A stretch of DNA of 64,000 nt from Heliocidaris tuberculata (taxonomy: Eukaryota > Echinodermata > Echinoidea > Camarodonta > Echinometridae): the NCBI GenBank assembly GCA_025618425.1, contig CM046836.1:14720135-14784134 (forward strand). Direction: 5' to 3'. Below are positions 35,155 through 47,399 of this stretch, in pieces (the stretch's first letter is position 1; every line of letters begins with the position of its first letter). The notes under the pieces are model-generated. The model did not search any database and was not told the DNA's origin. It was given only the letters and a program-made list of their open reading frames with translations. Position numbers and translations under genes: made by a program.

Positions 35155-35545
35155 GAAGGTGCATTTGGTCTAGTACTAGCAGAAATTTAAAATGAATACA
35201 AAATTTAATACTTACAATTCCATAAAGTTCCTGAATCAGTGGTTTACCTTAGCTGGTCAACAAACAACAGAAACAAAGAAAACATTTGACTTACTGAAAT
35301 TTCACTACATGTATCCATTCTCTGTCGACATCGCACAGACACAAAATCAGCCTGAGGGAACTATTCGACGTTCCATGAAACAAATGACCAATCAGAAACG
35401 ACTTCCTGTGTCTCGACTCTCTGTATGTATAGCTCTGAGAAGGCGCATTTGTTCTAGTATTAGCAGAAAAGTATAATGAATAAAAATTTAATGCTCAAAA
35501 CTTCCTGAATCAGTGGTTTACTTTAGCTGGTCAATAAACAAGGCT
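35155..35545. repeat. Direct repeat pair with CTGAATCAGTGGTTTAC
   Basis: About 35155-35255 and 35445-35545 share GCATTTGTTCTAGTA-like sequence, TAGCAGAAA, and CTGAATCAGTGGTTTAC followed by TTAGCTGGTCAA. The block between them carries the CCAAT/ETS-like region described separately. Confidence 0.65.
35290..35440 (-). promoter_or_regulatory. Promoter-like block with CCAAT and ETS motifs, copy 1
   Basis: Contains CCAATCAGAAACGACTTCCT, an inverted CCAAT box spaced against a GGAAGT (ETS) site on the minus strand. About 110 bp downstream on that strand is TTTCA/GTAAGTC, a donor-like site. This could be a promoter with a non-coding first exon. A second copy is at 36605-36745. Confidence 0.35.
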
Positions 35546-35554
35546 AAGGGGGAC

Positions 35555-36010
35555 TTTCCCAGACAACTAACTCCAGGGAGCTCCAACGCATAGCGTTGGA
35601 GTTCCAGGTACAACTAACCAAAATCTTCCTTGCCCATGGCATTAGTTTGGCCAGTTGCATCGCTTAATTTCTGCAAGTAAGATGAAAATTTGCAATTTTA
35701 TTTCACGATTTGACGATTATTTGAATGAAAAAATGGAATTTCCTCGCTGAGCTGATCGAGTCATTTGAATAGACGGTACAGTACAGGGGAAGATCGGCTC
35801 GGCGAGGAAATTCCATTATTTTTTCATCAAAATAATCATCAAAATATGAAATCAAAGTGCCTGCTGGATAGTTATAGTAATTCTCTTGTAATTCTTTTGA
35901 AATGTTAGTACAAATTTTCATCTTACCTGCCAAAATTAAGCGATGAGACCGACCAAACTAATGGGCGAGGAAGACTTCAGTTGGAGCTCCCTGGAGTTTA
36001 ATGCCAGAAA
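35555..36010. mobile_element. Foldback element, about 450 bp
   Basis: TAACTCCAGGGAGCTCCAAC on the left pairs with GTTGGAGCTCCCTGGAGTTTA on the right. Further inside, AATTTCTGCAAGTAAGATGA pairs imperfectly with its mirror near 35920, and GGAATTTCCTCG pairs with CGAGGAAATTCC near 35805. Non-coding. Confidence 0.8.
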
Positions 36011-36114
36011 ACTTGCTGATAGACCTAAGCGATATTCTAATTTTGATTCTTGTATTTTTGATGTCCTATTGACACAGATAACTGTGTAGAAGTGTGGAAT
36101 GTGTATTCACCAGC

Positions 36115-37708
36115 TGTGGGTCCTTTCCACTCACACTTATGCGAGGTTATTGGAAATAACTGGGACCTTTCCGACCTAATTCCGCGAATTCCGTGGGCAT
36201 GGGTGGGCGTGGCAAGAGCTTGCCCACTTATTACTGGGTGGTCCCATATGCAGCATTTGCTGTATGGTTTTTTTTACCAAATTTAAGAGTTTTTTGTAAA
36301 AAATAACACGAATAACCTCGATTCCAGAATTCAAACCTTTTCAATAAAATAGACTATTTGAAATATGTTATCACAGCTAGTATAGACAACAACCTCAAAA
36401 AGGTGTAATAATAGTCAATTTACTCTCTTACCGGACAAGAAATAGAGAAGTCACCAGTCAAGCTTTAATTATATGGAATAACAACTGCAATATCTACACA
36501 AGACCTGACTTCTGCGCCATAAAATTTATACTCATGTCCAGAAAATATATCAATTTTATCGAAAATGCGATGATTGTATAAAAGAAACTAAGAAAATGTT
36601 CGACTTACCGAAATTTCACCACATGTATCAGATCTCTGTTGACATCGCATAGGCACAAAATCAGCTGAAGGAACTATTTGAAGCTCCATGAAACAACTGA
36701 CCAATCAGAAGCGACTTCCTTTGTCTGAACTCTATGTATTGTATAGCTCTGGTAACAATGTGTATCGCCAGGGCGAAGAAATAACCGTCCCCGGTGCTGT
36801 GTGGACTTAAAAGTGTCCTGCAAGGGGCAAATAGCTATGGATATAAACGGCGTATGTCACCCCTTGTCACCCCCACCCCTCCCCCCCCCCCCCCCCAGTT
36901 TGAAAACCAAGAAAACATAAATAAAATAAGCCTACTTAATTAAAAAGAAATTGCATCCTAGATCTTTTTTTTTTTCTAGAAACACCTAGCAAATGTAGAA
37001 TTCCACCATTTCCTCTGTTTTTCAATAGGAAATAGACTAATATGTTTGTTCATTTGTTTGTTTTGGGGTGGGGATTATTTGTTTCATTGAATCAAACCTA
37101 ATCACAGCACTTAAAGAATTATAAAAGTTATGCAGGAAAAAAAAAAAAACGATGAATGCGACTGCATCTCCTATATGCCTGCGCCTAAATTCAGGATCTG
37201 GACATAGGTCATATTAGAGGCATCACTACCTGTGTCCAGAACCTTAAGTTGTTAGACTATGAATATGTAGTGCAATTGCTCCTTTAAAAACCCGAAGAAA
37301 AGCAGAGCTCTGCCTCTACGAACTACCCGTGTAAAGTCTAGCCCAGTACCACTCACAGAACCATCACTATGTGGGGCTGTGTAAATTTCAGCGGCTGTCA
37401 TGACCTCTATTATTAAGTCAAGAGGTAAAAACACCAATCAGCAAAATTTTGAGAAAATACTTCCTTCTACATTTTAGGACGATTGAATAACTAATTTCAT
37501 GCCAGATTCTTCAATCGGATCTTTATCATCTTGATGAAGTGAAATTTTCAGGCTGCTTTTGGCCGGCGATCTTGCTCCTTTCCAGCACATATAATATTAT
37601 GTGCTAAAATATCACACACTTCCTATGCATGGGAGGCAATTCATCACGGTACGAAGGTGCAAAGTGCGAGTTTATCTCCAATAACCTCGCATATGTGTGA
37701 GTGGCCCA
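36115..37708. mobile_element. Possible 1.6-kb element with inverted ends
   Basis: TCCACTCACACTTATGCGAGG with TTATTGGA at 36116-36146 is the near inverse of TCCAATAACCTCGCATATGT with GTGAGTGG near 37676-37704. No transposase frame lies between them, and the interior includes the second CCAAT/ETS block and a C run at 36880. It may be a non-autonomous transposon or two independent copies of a repeat. Confidence 0.4.
36605..36745 (-). promoter_or_regulatory. Promoter-like block with CCAAT and ETS motifs, copy 2
   Basis: Direct repeat of 35290-35440, with CCAATCAGAAGCGACTTCCT conserved while the surrounding bases have diverged more, and the donor-like GGTAAGTCG on the minus strand. Confidence 0.35.
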
Positions 37709-37854
37709 GCACTAGCTAGGAAAGAAAAGCAGTGAGAACAAAAACCTTTTGAAAATGAAATAGCTCTTGATTAAATTATCTTCTTGTTGTGGATGTTGAG
37801 GGGTCATATTTAATGATATTTACAAGAATACATTGTATAACGTTTAACGTTACA

Positions 37855-40530
37855 AATTTTAATTCAGTTTATTCAATTCCAATAAAAATATACATGTATA
37901 GACAAGTCCAAGTGTGCAGAAATATAAAATACAGATCTATGTAGATAAGAATACAGACGTATAGCTTATAATCATATATGGAATTAAGGGTACCATAAAA
38001 GACCGAGGCGGTCTTGTCAAGACAGTCCCCTCACGGTAAAGTAAGAAAAGATGGAGGAATGAGAAACCGATATGAGGTTTAAATATTTAAGTACATGTAC
38101 ATGTATATGCAAAAGGTTACATTAAAAACATATTTAAAAAAACATTAAGGGACATAAAAGACATAAAAGACATAAAAGGCCAAACAACCCTTAACAGTAT
38201 TTGGAAACAAATTTGAGTGATAATCAAGGTGAGAAATCAGAAATTAAGAGGAAATTCTTTAAATTCCTCTTGAAACTATCATGAAAAACAATAGAAGTGA
38301 TTTCATTTGGTAAGGAATTCCATATAACTGGCGCCCTATGTCTGAAAGTAAAGGAAACATAAGTTCTATCTATAGCCCATAAATGATACTTGTTAACACT
38401 TCTAGTATTGTAATTATGTATTGAACTATTCAGTGTAAGCATATTGCATAAACTTTGGGGTAGTAGGCCGTTTTTATGTTTAAAAAGCAATATTGCACAG
38501 AAATAATTATTAAGTTGAAATATATCAAGAATTTTCAATTCTTGAAATAAGGGTTTAGAGTGAGCAATGTAATTTGACTTTGTACATATCCTTACTAACC
38601 TTTTTTGAAGTAAATATAAGGGACGCAATATAGTTGGATGTGTATTTCCCCATACCACATTACAATAGCTTAAAAATGGTAGAATAAGTGTGTTATATAG
38701 TGTTATAAGTATATTATGGGGTAATATTGAATGTAATCTGCTGATGACACCAGTATTTCAAGAAATGATTTTTGTAACATGTAATATATGCATTTTCCAA
38801 GAAAGATTTTCATCAATAAGTATGCCCCAAAATTTTGTGAAATTTACCTTCTTTATAATTTTCCCATTGAATTTTACAATTAAATTTTCTATTGAATTTG
38901 CAGGTAATTTATATTGCTTATTACGAAAGTACTTAAATTGAGTTTTCAGCATTTAGACAAAGTCTATTGCTCTTGAACCAGTTTGATACTTTTCCTAATT
39001 CATTATTCAGATTTGTGTTCAAAACTTGAATTGTTTTTGACGAAAAAAATAATATTAGTATCATCAGCAAATAAAACAAATTTCAGTTGATTTGAACAAT
39101 TTGGTAAGTCATTTATAAATAATAAAAAAAGAAGTGGGCCAAGGATTGACCCTTGGGGGACACCGCATGAAATAGTCAATGAGTCAGATAAAACATTATT
39201 AAATATAACAGACTGAGTACGATCACATAAAAAATCAATGGAATCAAAGGCCTTACTCAGATCTAAAAATATGCCAATAGTGTGAAGTTTTTGTTTTAAG
39301 GAATTGATCAAGTAATCGTGTAAGTCTATAAAAGCCATTTCTGTGGACACATTTCTTATAAAACCATTATATTGATTCTCGTTTAAAAGAGAATTTTGAT
39401 ACAAGAAGTCATTCAAACGATTATAAACAATCCTCTTGAGAATTTTGGAGAAGATTGGCAGAACGGATATAGGTCCATAATTTCTGATATCATGTTTATC
39501 ATCTTTTTTGTAAACAGGTGTGACTTTAGCAATTTTCAGTTGGAAAGGTACAATACCGGTTGACAAAGAACTGTTGTAAATATAACATAAAGGTTTAAGA
39601 ATAAAATTTATAGTTCTTTTAGCAACAGAAGGATTTATGTCATCGATTCCACAACTATTAGTACATTTCAATGTCTTTACAATGTCTAAAATTTCTGTAT
39701 TACTGACAGGTTTAAAAAATACAGATTTCTGACATGGTTGAGGCATGAATTTGATAAAATCAGTATTAATTACTTATAGGAAACATATTGCATATTGAAG
39801 AGCCAATATTTATTAACCCTTTCAGGACAGGAATTATTTCAGGGCTAAATTGATCAAATTTGTTCTTCAAATTGGCAACAATAATATTTTTCTTTTAGTA
39901 CTACAAGATTGTAATAAGGGGTAATGTCTTTGAAAACAATATACATGGTTAAAAGAATTGGCGAAAAGTTGAAAAAGTTGCCAATTTTGATAAAAAACAA
40001 TGATTTTGAACCTCTCAATGTGTTGCCAATTTAAGAATTTTAAATCTTATTCTCCTTTTTAAAATTCCTGGGATCAACGCAATATTGTCATGTAACAAAA
40101 ATGGATACAGTGTGTGCAGAAATTTTTGCTCTTTCTACTCATGTATCTAGTATATTTATCAGGGCTCTGAATCAAAAGTTATTGATCCCAACCACAAAAT
40201 GTGGTCAATTGTCTCAAAAGGCATGAAAGGGTTAAAAAAAGTTATTGAAATAATTGGCAATCTCTTTATTATCATAAATGTTACTTCCGTCTACTTGCAT
40301 ATATTGTGGAACTCTTTTCTTTGATTTGCATGATATTGCATTGATAACTTCCCATGTTTTTTTCATTTAACCTTTTACTATTTGAAATTTAAGTGCATGA
40401 TATTGTCTTCTGGCATCTTTTAAAAGTTTGTTTACTATATTCCTTGCATTTTTATATTTGTTCCTATTGTGCACAGTATTCTGATTATATCTTTTATAGA
40501 GTTTATTTTTGTTCTTTATTACTAGTCATG
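37855..40530 (-). mobile_element. Jockey/CR1-like LINE, 5'-truncated, interrupted by a MITE
   Basis: Minus strand. Upstream linker KTWEVINAISCKSKKR...IANYFNNFF at 40240-40520; then a TTAA MITE (39817-40231); then INIGSSICNMF, and the RT from 39746: GIDDINPSVAKR, VTPVYKKDDKHDIRNYGPIS, LDLSKAFDSID, CGVPQGSILGPLLFLLFIN and FADDTNIIFF. Between DSID and DRTQ about 30 residues usual for the family are missing without a frame break. Frameshifts follow near 39010 and 38955. The C-terminal part (38224-38658) includes LFKHKNGLLPQSL and RAPVIWNSLPNE. The 3' UTR runs to TATTGGAATTGAATAAACTG at about 37860. Confidence 0.9.
39813..40235. mobile_element. TTAA-flanked MITE, family E, copy 1 (inside a LINE)
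   Basis: 415 bp between TTAA at 39813 and 40232, ends CCCTTTCAGGAC and GCATGAAAGGG. About 85 per cent similar by eye to 54912-55296 in the same orientation. It splits the LINE frame at IANYFNNFF / INIGSSI. Confidence 0.9.
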
Positions 40531-41000
40531 CTAGTAGATCTAAAATTACTAGTTAAGTCAGATGTTGTTAACCATGTTAACCAATTAACGTATCAAAGTC
40601 CCAAGATTGTAGGGAAGATATTTAAATTTTGCCTCTTGACTTTTCAATTCAAGACTTTGCTACCTCTTCAGGGTGTTCAACTTGTGCAAATGAGTGATAT
40701 TTGAAGTATATTTCACTGTGTACTGGTTTGGACGACTAATGGTACATGTAGATCTAGTACAATGCCACGGTACCACTGGACGCACAGCACCCGTGAGAAG
40801 TTTGCTTCCAGTATCGGCAGACTTACTACTACTAATTAACTCAAACTTCAAATTCAAACTGTTTGTCCACAAATATTCCACAAGTCTAACGTTACTGAAA
40901 AATTACATCAAAATCTACAGCAGCACATAAACAGTTCATCTATTGAATTTCTTCCTAATATGATAACATTTTAGAAAATTAAATCTTTTTTAGATGATTT
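40531..41000. other. No gene seen
   Basis: AT-rich plus-strand frames at 40393-40930 overlap the LINE edge or have no domain. No repeat recognised. Confidence 0.4.
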
Positions 41001-41524
41001 ACTTACCTATCTGTCTCGACCAGCCGATTCCGCGACGACAGTATAGTAGTCCTTGGTTATAAACGTTAGCGCGCAAGCACCGCTACCCGCGCGCTATACG
41101 CTAGACGTCGACAGCGCTCTGGGGCGTGACTGCATGAATAGGCTAGTATCCCAGCCATAGACAAATTATAGACAAATTAAAACTTATAGACGGAAAGGTA
41201 GCACGCGCGGATTTGCCTCATTTGCATATAAGCTGTAGCGTCACCATTCAGTCTAAGCGTATTTAAGCGTATTTAGGCTCCGCCCATTTGGTAACATTTC
41301 ATTTTTCCCGAAGCCCCCGATACCAAAAAATATCGATAAATATCGAGAAACACCTTATGCATTATTCATTTTTGTTTTGCGTACTCCGATTTATCAAACT
41401 TTGATTGGACCGGACTTATGAATATGAATGTCTTCAAAAGGAAAGATTTGACCTCTTTTCGTCACTTCCGCTGTGAATTTCACGTCACCGCACAAAGTAA
41501 AAAAAAGTTGTGGAAAGTTTAGAG
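41001..41524. promoter_or_regulatory. CG-rich block, possible bidirectional promoter
   Basis: The stretch 41030-41115 is rich in CG and GCGC (GCGCGCAAGC, CCCGCGCGC), unlike its surroundings. On the minus strand GGTCGAGACAGATAG is followed by GTAAGTAAA (near 41005), and on the plus strand GGAAAGTTTAGAG is followed by GTGAGTAC (near 41525); both look like non-coding first exons ending in donors. Also contains CACTTCCG (41466), an ETS-like site. Confidence 0.35.
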
Positions 41525-42318
41525 GTGAGTACACATGTATTTATGCTTAATTTTCGAAAATTAGAATATATTTAGAACAAGTTTTGCCACTGTGAGTAAT
41601 CTGTTTCAATTTCTCTACATTCTGAAGGGATTCTACAGAGCTGTATGTCATGAAACAATGTGTAATCTACTCTCGAACTTTCAAAACAATTTTCATCGTC
41701 ATGAGCTAATGTTGCAGCTCGATTTCCCTTACCACTCTGTCACTCGTGACGGCTAACCCGGACTTTCGGGCGGGGCTATCTCGATACGTTTCGATAGATG
41801 ATTACTGAATTAGAGAGATGACAATATATTAATAGCCGAAAGATTTAGTAAACCTCTAAATAGATCGAACTTAGTCTGTAGACCCTATGTCTATGATTTG
41901 GTTATCTAAGTTAGATGTAGACGCATAGACCTCTAGACCCTGTTAATTTCTGGAAGACAAAGGGCCCAGGTGGGGCCCTTTCTAATTGATTATGTACTGT
42001 ACTCTGTAGGCTATTCTTGTGTGGATTTTTAAATATTTTTTTATTTTTAGATCTAAATTTAGAATGAGGAGGGGGATCCATGTTGATATTTTTTTTTCCA
42101 GAGACCAGTCCAGATCCCCGCCCAGGTCCAGGTCTACTTTGAGTAAATGCTACACACACAGTTTGCTATAATATAAACTCCGGGTTGTAATTTTGACGCA
42201 GCGGTTCTAGATAGATACGGATAATAGGCTTTGCCTCCCCCCCCCCCCCTTTTTTTTTCTAAACTGAGCCAAGACCAAAGCCAAGGCAAGCATGATGAGG
42301 TTTTATTTTTTTATTTCA

Positions 42319-42354
<36 letters not shown>

Positions 42355-42478
42355 GGTCATATTTAGTCTTGATTCTAGACCAGAATCAAAACCCAGGCAA
42401 TAATAGTGGGATGGCCTTTTTTGCTTTGTTTCAGTATCGCATTCATTAGTCTCATCATGTTGACTTTGATTTCCCTCA

Positions 42479-42616
42479 GATAATAACATGGCAAGGAACT
42501 AACTTGTGGCTGATCTACTTGAAGATCTAGAGGATTTAAAGCCTAATAGACGTCTGCGTACTTGCACAACTCAACAACTGTTGCAGGTGACGGATGAAGC
42601 GGACTTTGATGAGACG
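42479..42616 (+). pseudogene. Weak candidate exon of a plus-strand gene
   Basis: Acceptor TTTCCCTCAG before 42480. ATG at 42488 is followed after three codons by TAA, then the same frame runs VADLLEDLEDLKPNRRLRTC to DEADFDET and a GTGAG donor near 42616. Candidate later exons: 43737-43802 (acceptor TATTACAG; acidic DDDDDEDEGLPTENEDKF then stop) and about 44404. Phases do not clearly agree, so this may not be a gene. Confidence 0.25.
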
Positions 42617-42650
42617 TGAGAAATAAACAGGTAGGTACGTCTAGACCTAA

Positions 42651-43045
42651 TTAGTTAGACTAGACCGAAAATTCTGTCTGTCGTTGTTAGCCTCTTCACT
42701 TAGAGACAGAAGCGGGCCATTTGATCTCCTGTGCAAACCGACTACACGCCGACGTAGTTGGAAAAATCGCTATAATCTTATTTTTCCTCATGCATATATG
42801 ATTAAATTGATTAGGCCTAGGCTCTACTCGTTCAAGAATCTGTTCAACTTAACAATTTGTCTGTATAATCCGTTTAATGCACCTTTTTCAGGTAATTCAG
42901 GGTCCAAGGTATTCTCTGTTCGAAAATCTTGCAGCCGTTGTGTAGTCGGTGTGTGGTCGGTTTGCTTAGTAGATCGAACGGCCCGCTTCTTCCAAGTGAA
43001 GAGGCTAACGAACGAGAGACAGAATTTTCGGTCTAGTTAGACCTA
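42651..43045. mobile_element. Foldback element, about 390 bp
   Basis: Left arm TAGACCGAAAATTCTGTCTG followed by TTAGCCTCTTCACTT; right arm AAGTGAAGAGGCTAACGA and GACAGAATTTTCGGTCTA. The inner arms also pair (GACTACACGCCGAC with GTGTAGTCGGTGTG). Non-coding. Confidence 0.85.
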
Positions 43046-43490
43046 GACCTATTAAACTTTTTTACAGCTAAAAATTATAGGTCTGGTACTAGTGGTAGTG
43101 TATCTAGGATCGGTTTACTGGGGGGGGGGGGGGTAATGTGTTCACAATAAAGAGAGACGGTTTTTAGTTTACATTGTCCAACCAAAACAGCAACAACAAA
43201 GTCATCAATTTTTTTCTGAGAGAATAGACATTTCATTTGTCCTTTTTCTTTATCCACCACTGAGATCTGTTTTCTTAAGTGTAGTATTACATCAGCTTTT
43301 TTAGTGTCTTTAAAAATAAATTATGAGATCTTTAGGGGATGTTCAGTATGATGTCCGTATAAATGAAATTTTTAGTCCTCTTAATAATTATATTAAAAAT
43401 TTCATTAATTCCTGCAAATAGAAACAAACCAAATAAGATGGATGAAATTATGTTATTGATAATATTTATTATTTTTATTTATTATTATCA

Positions 43491-43528
<38 letters not shown>

Positions 43529-46500
43529 GTTATTATTATTATTATTATAATTATTATTATTATTATTATTATTTTCAGGGCCAAAACTTAACACTTTCAG
43601 TTAAAATCTATGAATCTTTTTAGGATGGATTGTAGTTAGGATTTATCCTCTTTGAAAACATCAAGAGGGTGAGGATGAGTGTGTATGTGATTTTTTTTTT
43701 ATTAATATAGGATAATGCTTCTCTACTTCATCTATTACAGATGGTGATGATGATGATGATGAAGATGAAGGCTTACCCACTGAAAATGAAGACAAATTCT
43801 GAGAGGAACAAATAAATACTTAGCTGCTCCAGTTTTGCATGGTAGGATGCTATCGGGGCATTGATTTGTTTTGTTTTGTTTTGTTTGTTTGTTTTTTTTG
43901 GGGGGGGGGTGCAGAACAGCCTAATAGTACTCTTCATGATTTTTTCAATGCCTCTTAATTACCAACTTCTCCATGGTTATGTGAAGCAGGGAAAATTATA
44001 GAATATGTTGGCAAAATGATATATTTGCCCTCAATATTATGGGGGGGGGGGGCAACTGCCCACTTGCCACCCCATAATCGACGCCACTGGTTGTTATTAA
44101 TATCTCAATACAATCTAGGTACATATTTTTATTGTTTTTACATAAACATAATTTTCTTGAGACTTTACTAATTTGGTTTCTTTTGAATAGCCTTTAAAAT
44201 TTTATGTGTCCAAATGGACAAACTTTTTTTCCTCTTTTAATACTTTTGAGAACTTATTATTCTATTTCATATAAAGAGTCAACGTTAACTGTGTTAATAG
44301 GAAGCTCTAAATTTCAGTATTTTTTTAAAATTCTAATTGTTGCTTTTTAATTATCAAATACACAATGGATTCTATTTTCTAAAATCTTTCTTTTCTTTCA
44401 ACAGACATGGATTTCTACTTCAGCTCTTCAGTGAAATAACCCCCTGCTTTGATCAACATCATATTAAAATCATACCTGGATTCAAGTATAATATGCATAA
44501 TTAGAATGACTGAAGGGGAGTTTAAAGTTCTTCAGTTATATCTTAACCATCTTGCTCACCCCCTCCCCATGTCAAACGTTGTAGTCATATGCAGCCATTT
44601 TTGTAGTAGCTCGTTATGTGAGGAGGTTTTCCTCTTCTATGTGGCCTAGTGAGATTACAGGGCCCCTAATGATATTAAGATAAGCAGTGCTAGAGCCACT
44701 TGGCCTCTCCTTTATTAAATCTTCTTGCAGTGTATAAGAAATTAATAATAATCTAATTAACTGATTCTATGAATTTGTTATTAATTAATTTGTTATTGAA
44801 TTATTATTTTATTATTCATCTACTGAGAAAATTCATACTATTTAACATTTTATTTGACTTAAAACTATAGAATTAGATCTCTATGTGTGTCCCCCCCCCT
44901 TTTTTTTTAGTTAGATTTATGATACTAGTATGCAATATACATGTACCAACTAAAAAGGAGATGAATCATTTAATTCAGATTTCTTAGAACTGTCAACATT
45001 ATCTTTGCTTTTAAGAGTAAAATTGAAGTCATTGGTGTGTGTTGAACATGGAACTTAGATGGTCATTTATTCCTTTTATCATTTCTTCTTTTGTGGGGTG
45101 TAGTGGGTAAATAATTTTTGAAATGTAATTCAAATAATTTACTTCTTGGAAAGGGATTGATATTGATAATGTATCATTCATTTAGATTGAAATTCATTTA
45201 TTTAAAATGCATGTACGTACACATCCGGCCCGAAGCCCCCCCCCCCCCCCCCCCCCCTTGGAAGAAAAGTATGCATTGTGCCCCCCCCCCCCCCCCCCCA
45301 TTTCTATAACAGACCCCCCCCCCTTTTTTTTTTTCTTTGTCAGAGAAATTTTGGAGGGCTGGGGAAATTTTTTGTTTTTTGTCGCCACCTCACCCCTCAC
45401 TGAGCGACTTTTCGAGAGCTGGCGAGACCAAAAAAAATACGGGTCTCCCTCCAAGCAGTTTCAAAATTGACAAACCTGCATTTGTGTGCCCCCCCCCCCC
45501 CCCCTTATACAAAATCCTGGATCTGCCCCTGTTTATACTACTCTCAAGAAGACAATATTAGTTGACCTTGACAAGTCGGCTGTGCTGGAACTCTATTGTA
45601 TTGTAGTATATGAAAAGAGTGTATGACTGCAGATAAATTATATAAATTATGTTGGATTTTTTTAAAAGGAGAATATATGTAATTAAACGTACAATTAAGA
45701 AGTAAGACAAAGTCTGAACTTCTCTAAAGACTGTCCTCATTTCTGTATGCAAGAAAATTTTTATTAAAAAGTGAGAAAATCTAAACGTATTTCTGATTCG
45801 ACGTGTGTAAACAATTGCATCTTAAATCGTGATTGTAAGAAAGATATACATGTACATTGTAATTGAAAATTATTCTGTGAACATGATGAAAGTCCTCTCA
45901 CGTTATATCAATGAAATGAACCATATAGGAGGGGGCTGAAATGAACCAGGACGTGTGATCGAGGTGTATGTATGAGAGAGAGAGAGAGAGAGGGAGGGAG
46001 GGTGAAGAAAAGATGAGAAAAGGCGGAAGTGAGAAGATTTGGTGAAAATGAACTTAGAGAAGGGGGGGGGGGGGTGAGAGAGAGAAAAAGAAAGAAAGAA
46101 AGTGAAGAATAAAAGTGTAAGTATATTAAATCAGTTCGGGTCAATTAAAATGGCCGAATTTTCAAGGTTCATAATTCTCTTTGAAAGGTATGTTCAAAAG
46201 GCTATAATATTTACAAACTTGGCAGCAATGCGAAAGTTGCCCCTAAAGAAAATTTAAGGATACCTCTTCCCCTACACCTAATATTTTATTCTTACTTTTG
46301 CCTTCTATCATACTCATCCTCCCCCCCCCCCCCCCCGTTTTTTATAACTTCTGTATCCTACTGGTCAAAGAGATTTAATTTCTTTGAAAAAATACTTATG
46401 AATGTAAAAGTTTTTCTCTTAATTCGTGAGATGTGATAAATATCAACAACATGAAGGCCTATTTATCTTCTTAATAACTACGGTACATGTACAACTCGAC

Positions 46501-46894
46501 CCTTTTGTGCTGAAAATCACATGTTGTGACCTAATTATCATAAAGATTTAATGACACCATATGAATGACGCCCATTCGTCAATTATCGATGCGCCGTCAT
46601 TAGCCAAGTGATGAATACATTAGCATACATGAATAAATTAAGCGGAATTGACCTTTCTTAATGCGCATGCGTGACACTGATCCACATTTTTTTTTTATTT
46701 GTGTGTAAAGCATATACGCGGTAGGGAGCATCTTACAAAATGAATAATGCATAGGGGCTTCGGGCGCGTTCAAATCGTGGCCAAATGTTACAGTGTAATG
46801 GCGGCCGCTTTAGGGGCTTGATCCCAGCAGACGATCTGTCAATATTTCCTCCGTCTTTCCCCCGCGCTATTTAGCGCATCATTATGACATCATG
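43046..46894. other. No convincing gene; microsatellites and homopolymer runs
   Basis: Contains an (ATT)n microsatellite at 43490-43573, GA repeats at 45976-45998, and G or C runs at about 43120, 44041, 45237, 45281, 45490 and 46321. Frames of 60-90 residues between 45118 and 45561 are driven by the C runs. Confidence 0.55.
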
Positions 46895-47399
46895 TTAAAG
46901 GGGAAGTTCACCCCGAAGATTACTTGAGTTTAAAAAATGCAGAAAAAATAAAGAAAAATATTGGCGAAAGTTTGGACAAAATCCGTTAAAGAATAACGGA
47001 GTTATGGACTTTTGAAATTTTGATTTTGTGACGTCACATGCGAGCAGCTCCTCCATTATGTAATGTGATAAATATTCCATAAAATACAGTTTTCTCAGAA
47101 AATTTAGAATATTTTCGTCTGTGCATTTGATATATTGTCAGAAATGTTATTCAATACTAGATTCTGAAAAGAAACAATATTAATTTAACGTGGAACGTAA
47201 AAAAAATGCAAATATATGGAATATTTATTACATGACCAATGGGCAGCTGCTCGCATGTGACGTCACGAATCCAAAACTTTAAATAGTCATAACTCTTTTA
47301 TTATTTGACCGATTTTCATCAAACCTTCGCCAATATTTTTCTTTATTTTTTCTGCATTTTTTAAACTCAAGTAATCTTCAGGGTGAACTTTCCCTTTAA
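46895..47399. mobile_element. TTAA-flanked foldback MITE, family B
   Basis: 497 bp between TTAA at 46895 and 47396, ends AGGGGAAGTTCACCC and GGGTGAACTTTCCCT. Arms pair for about 150 bp, including TGTGACGTCACATGCGAGCA against GCTCGCATGTGACGTCACGA. It carries a perfect CRE-like TGACGTCA in each arm. Related in its ends to family A. Confidence 0.9.

Noticed and set aside
43363..43623. 86-residue frame rich in Tyr
   Set aside because: Translation of the (ATT)n microsatellite.
42488..43802. piggyBac transposase N-terminus
   Set aside because: The acidic exons recall such N-termini, but no catalytic region follows and phases do not agree.
45118..45561. Several 63-87-residue frames
   Set aside because: Driven by poly-C runs giving Pro/Gly repeats.
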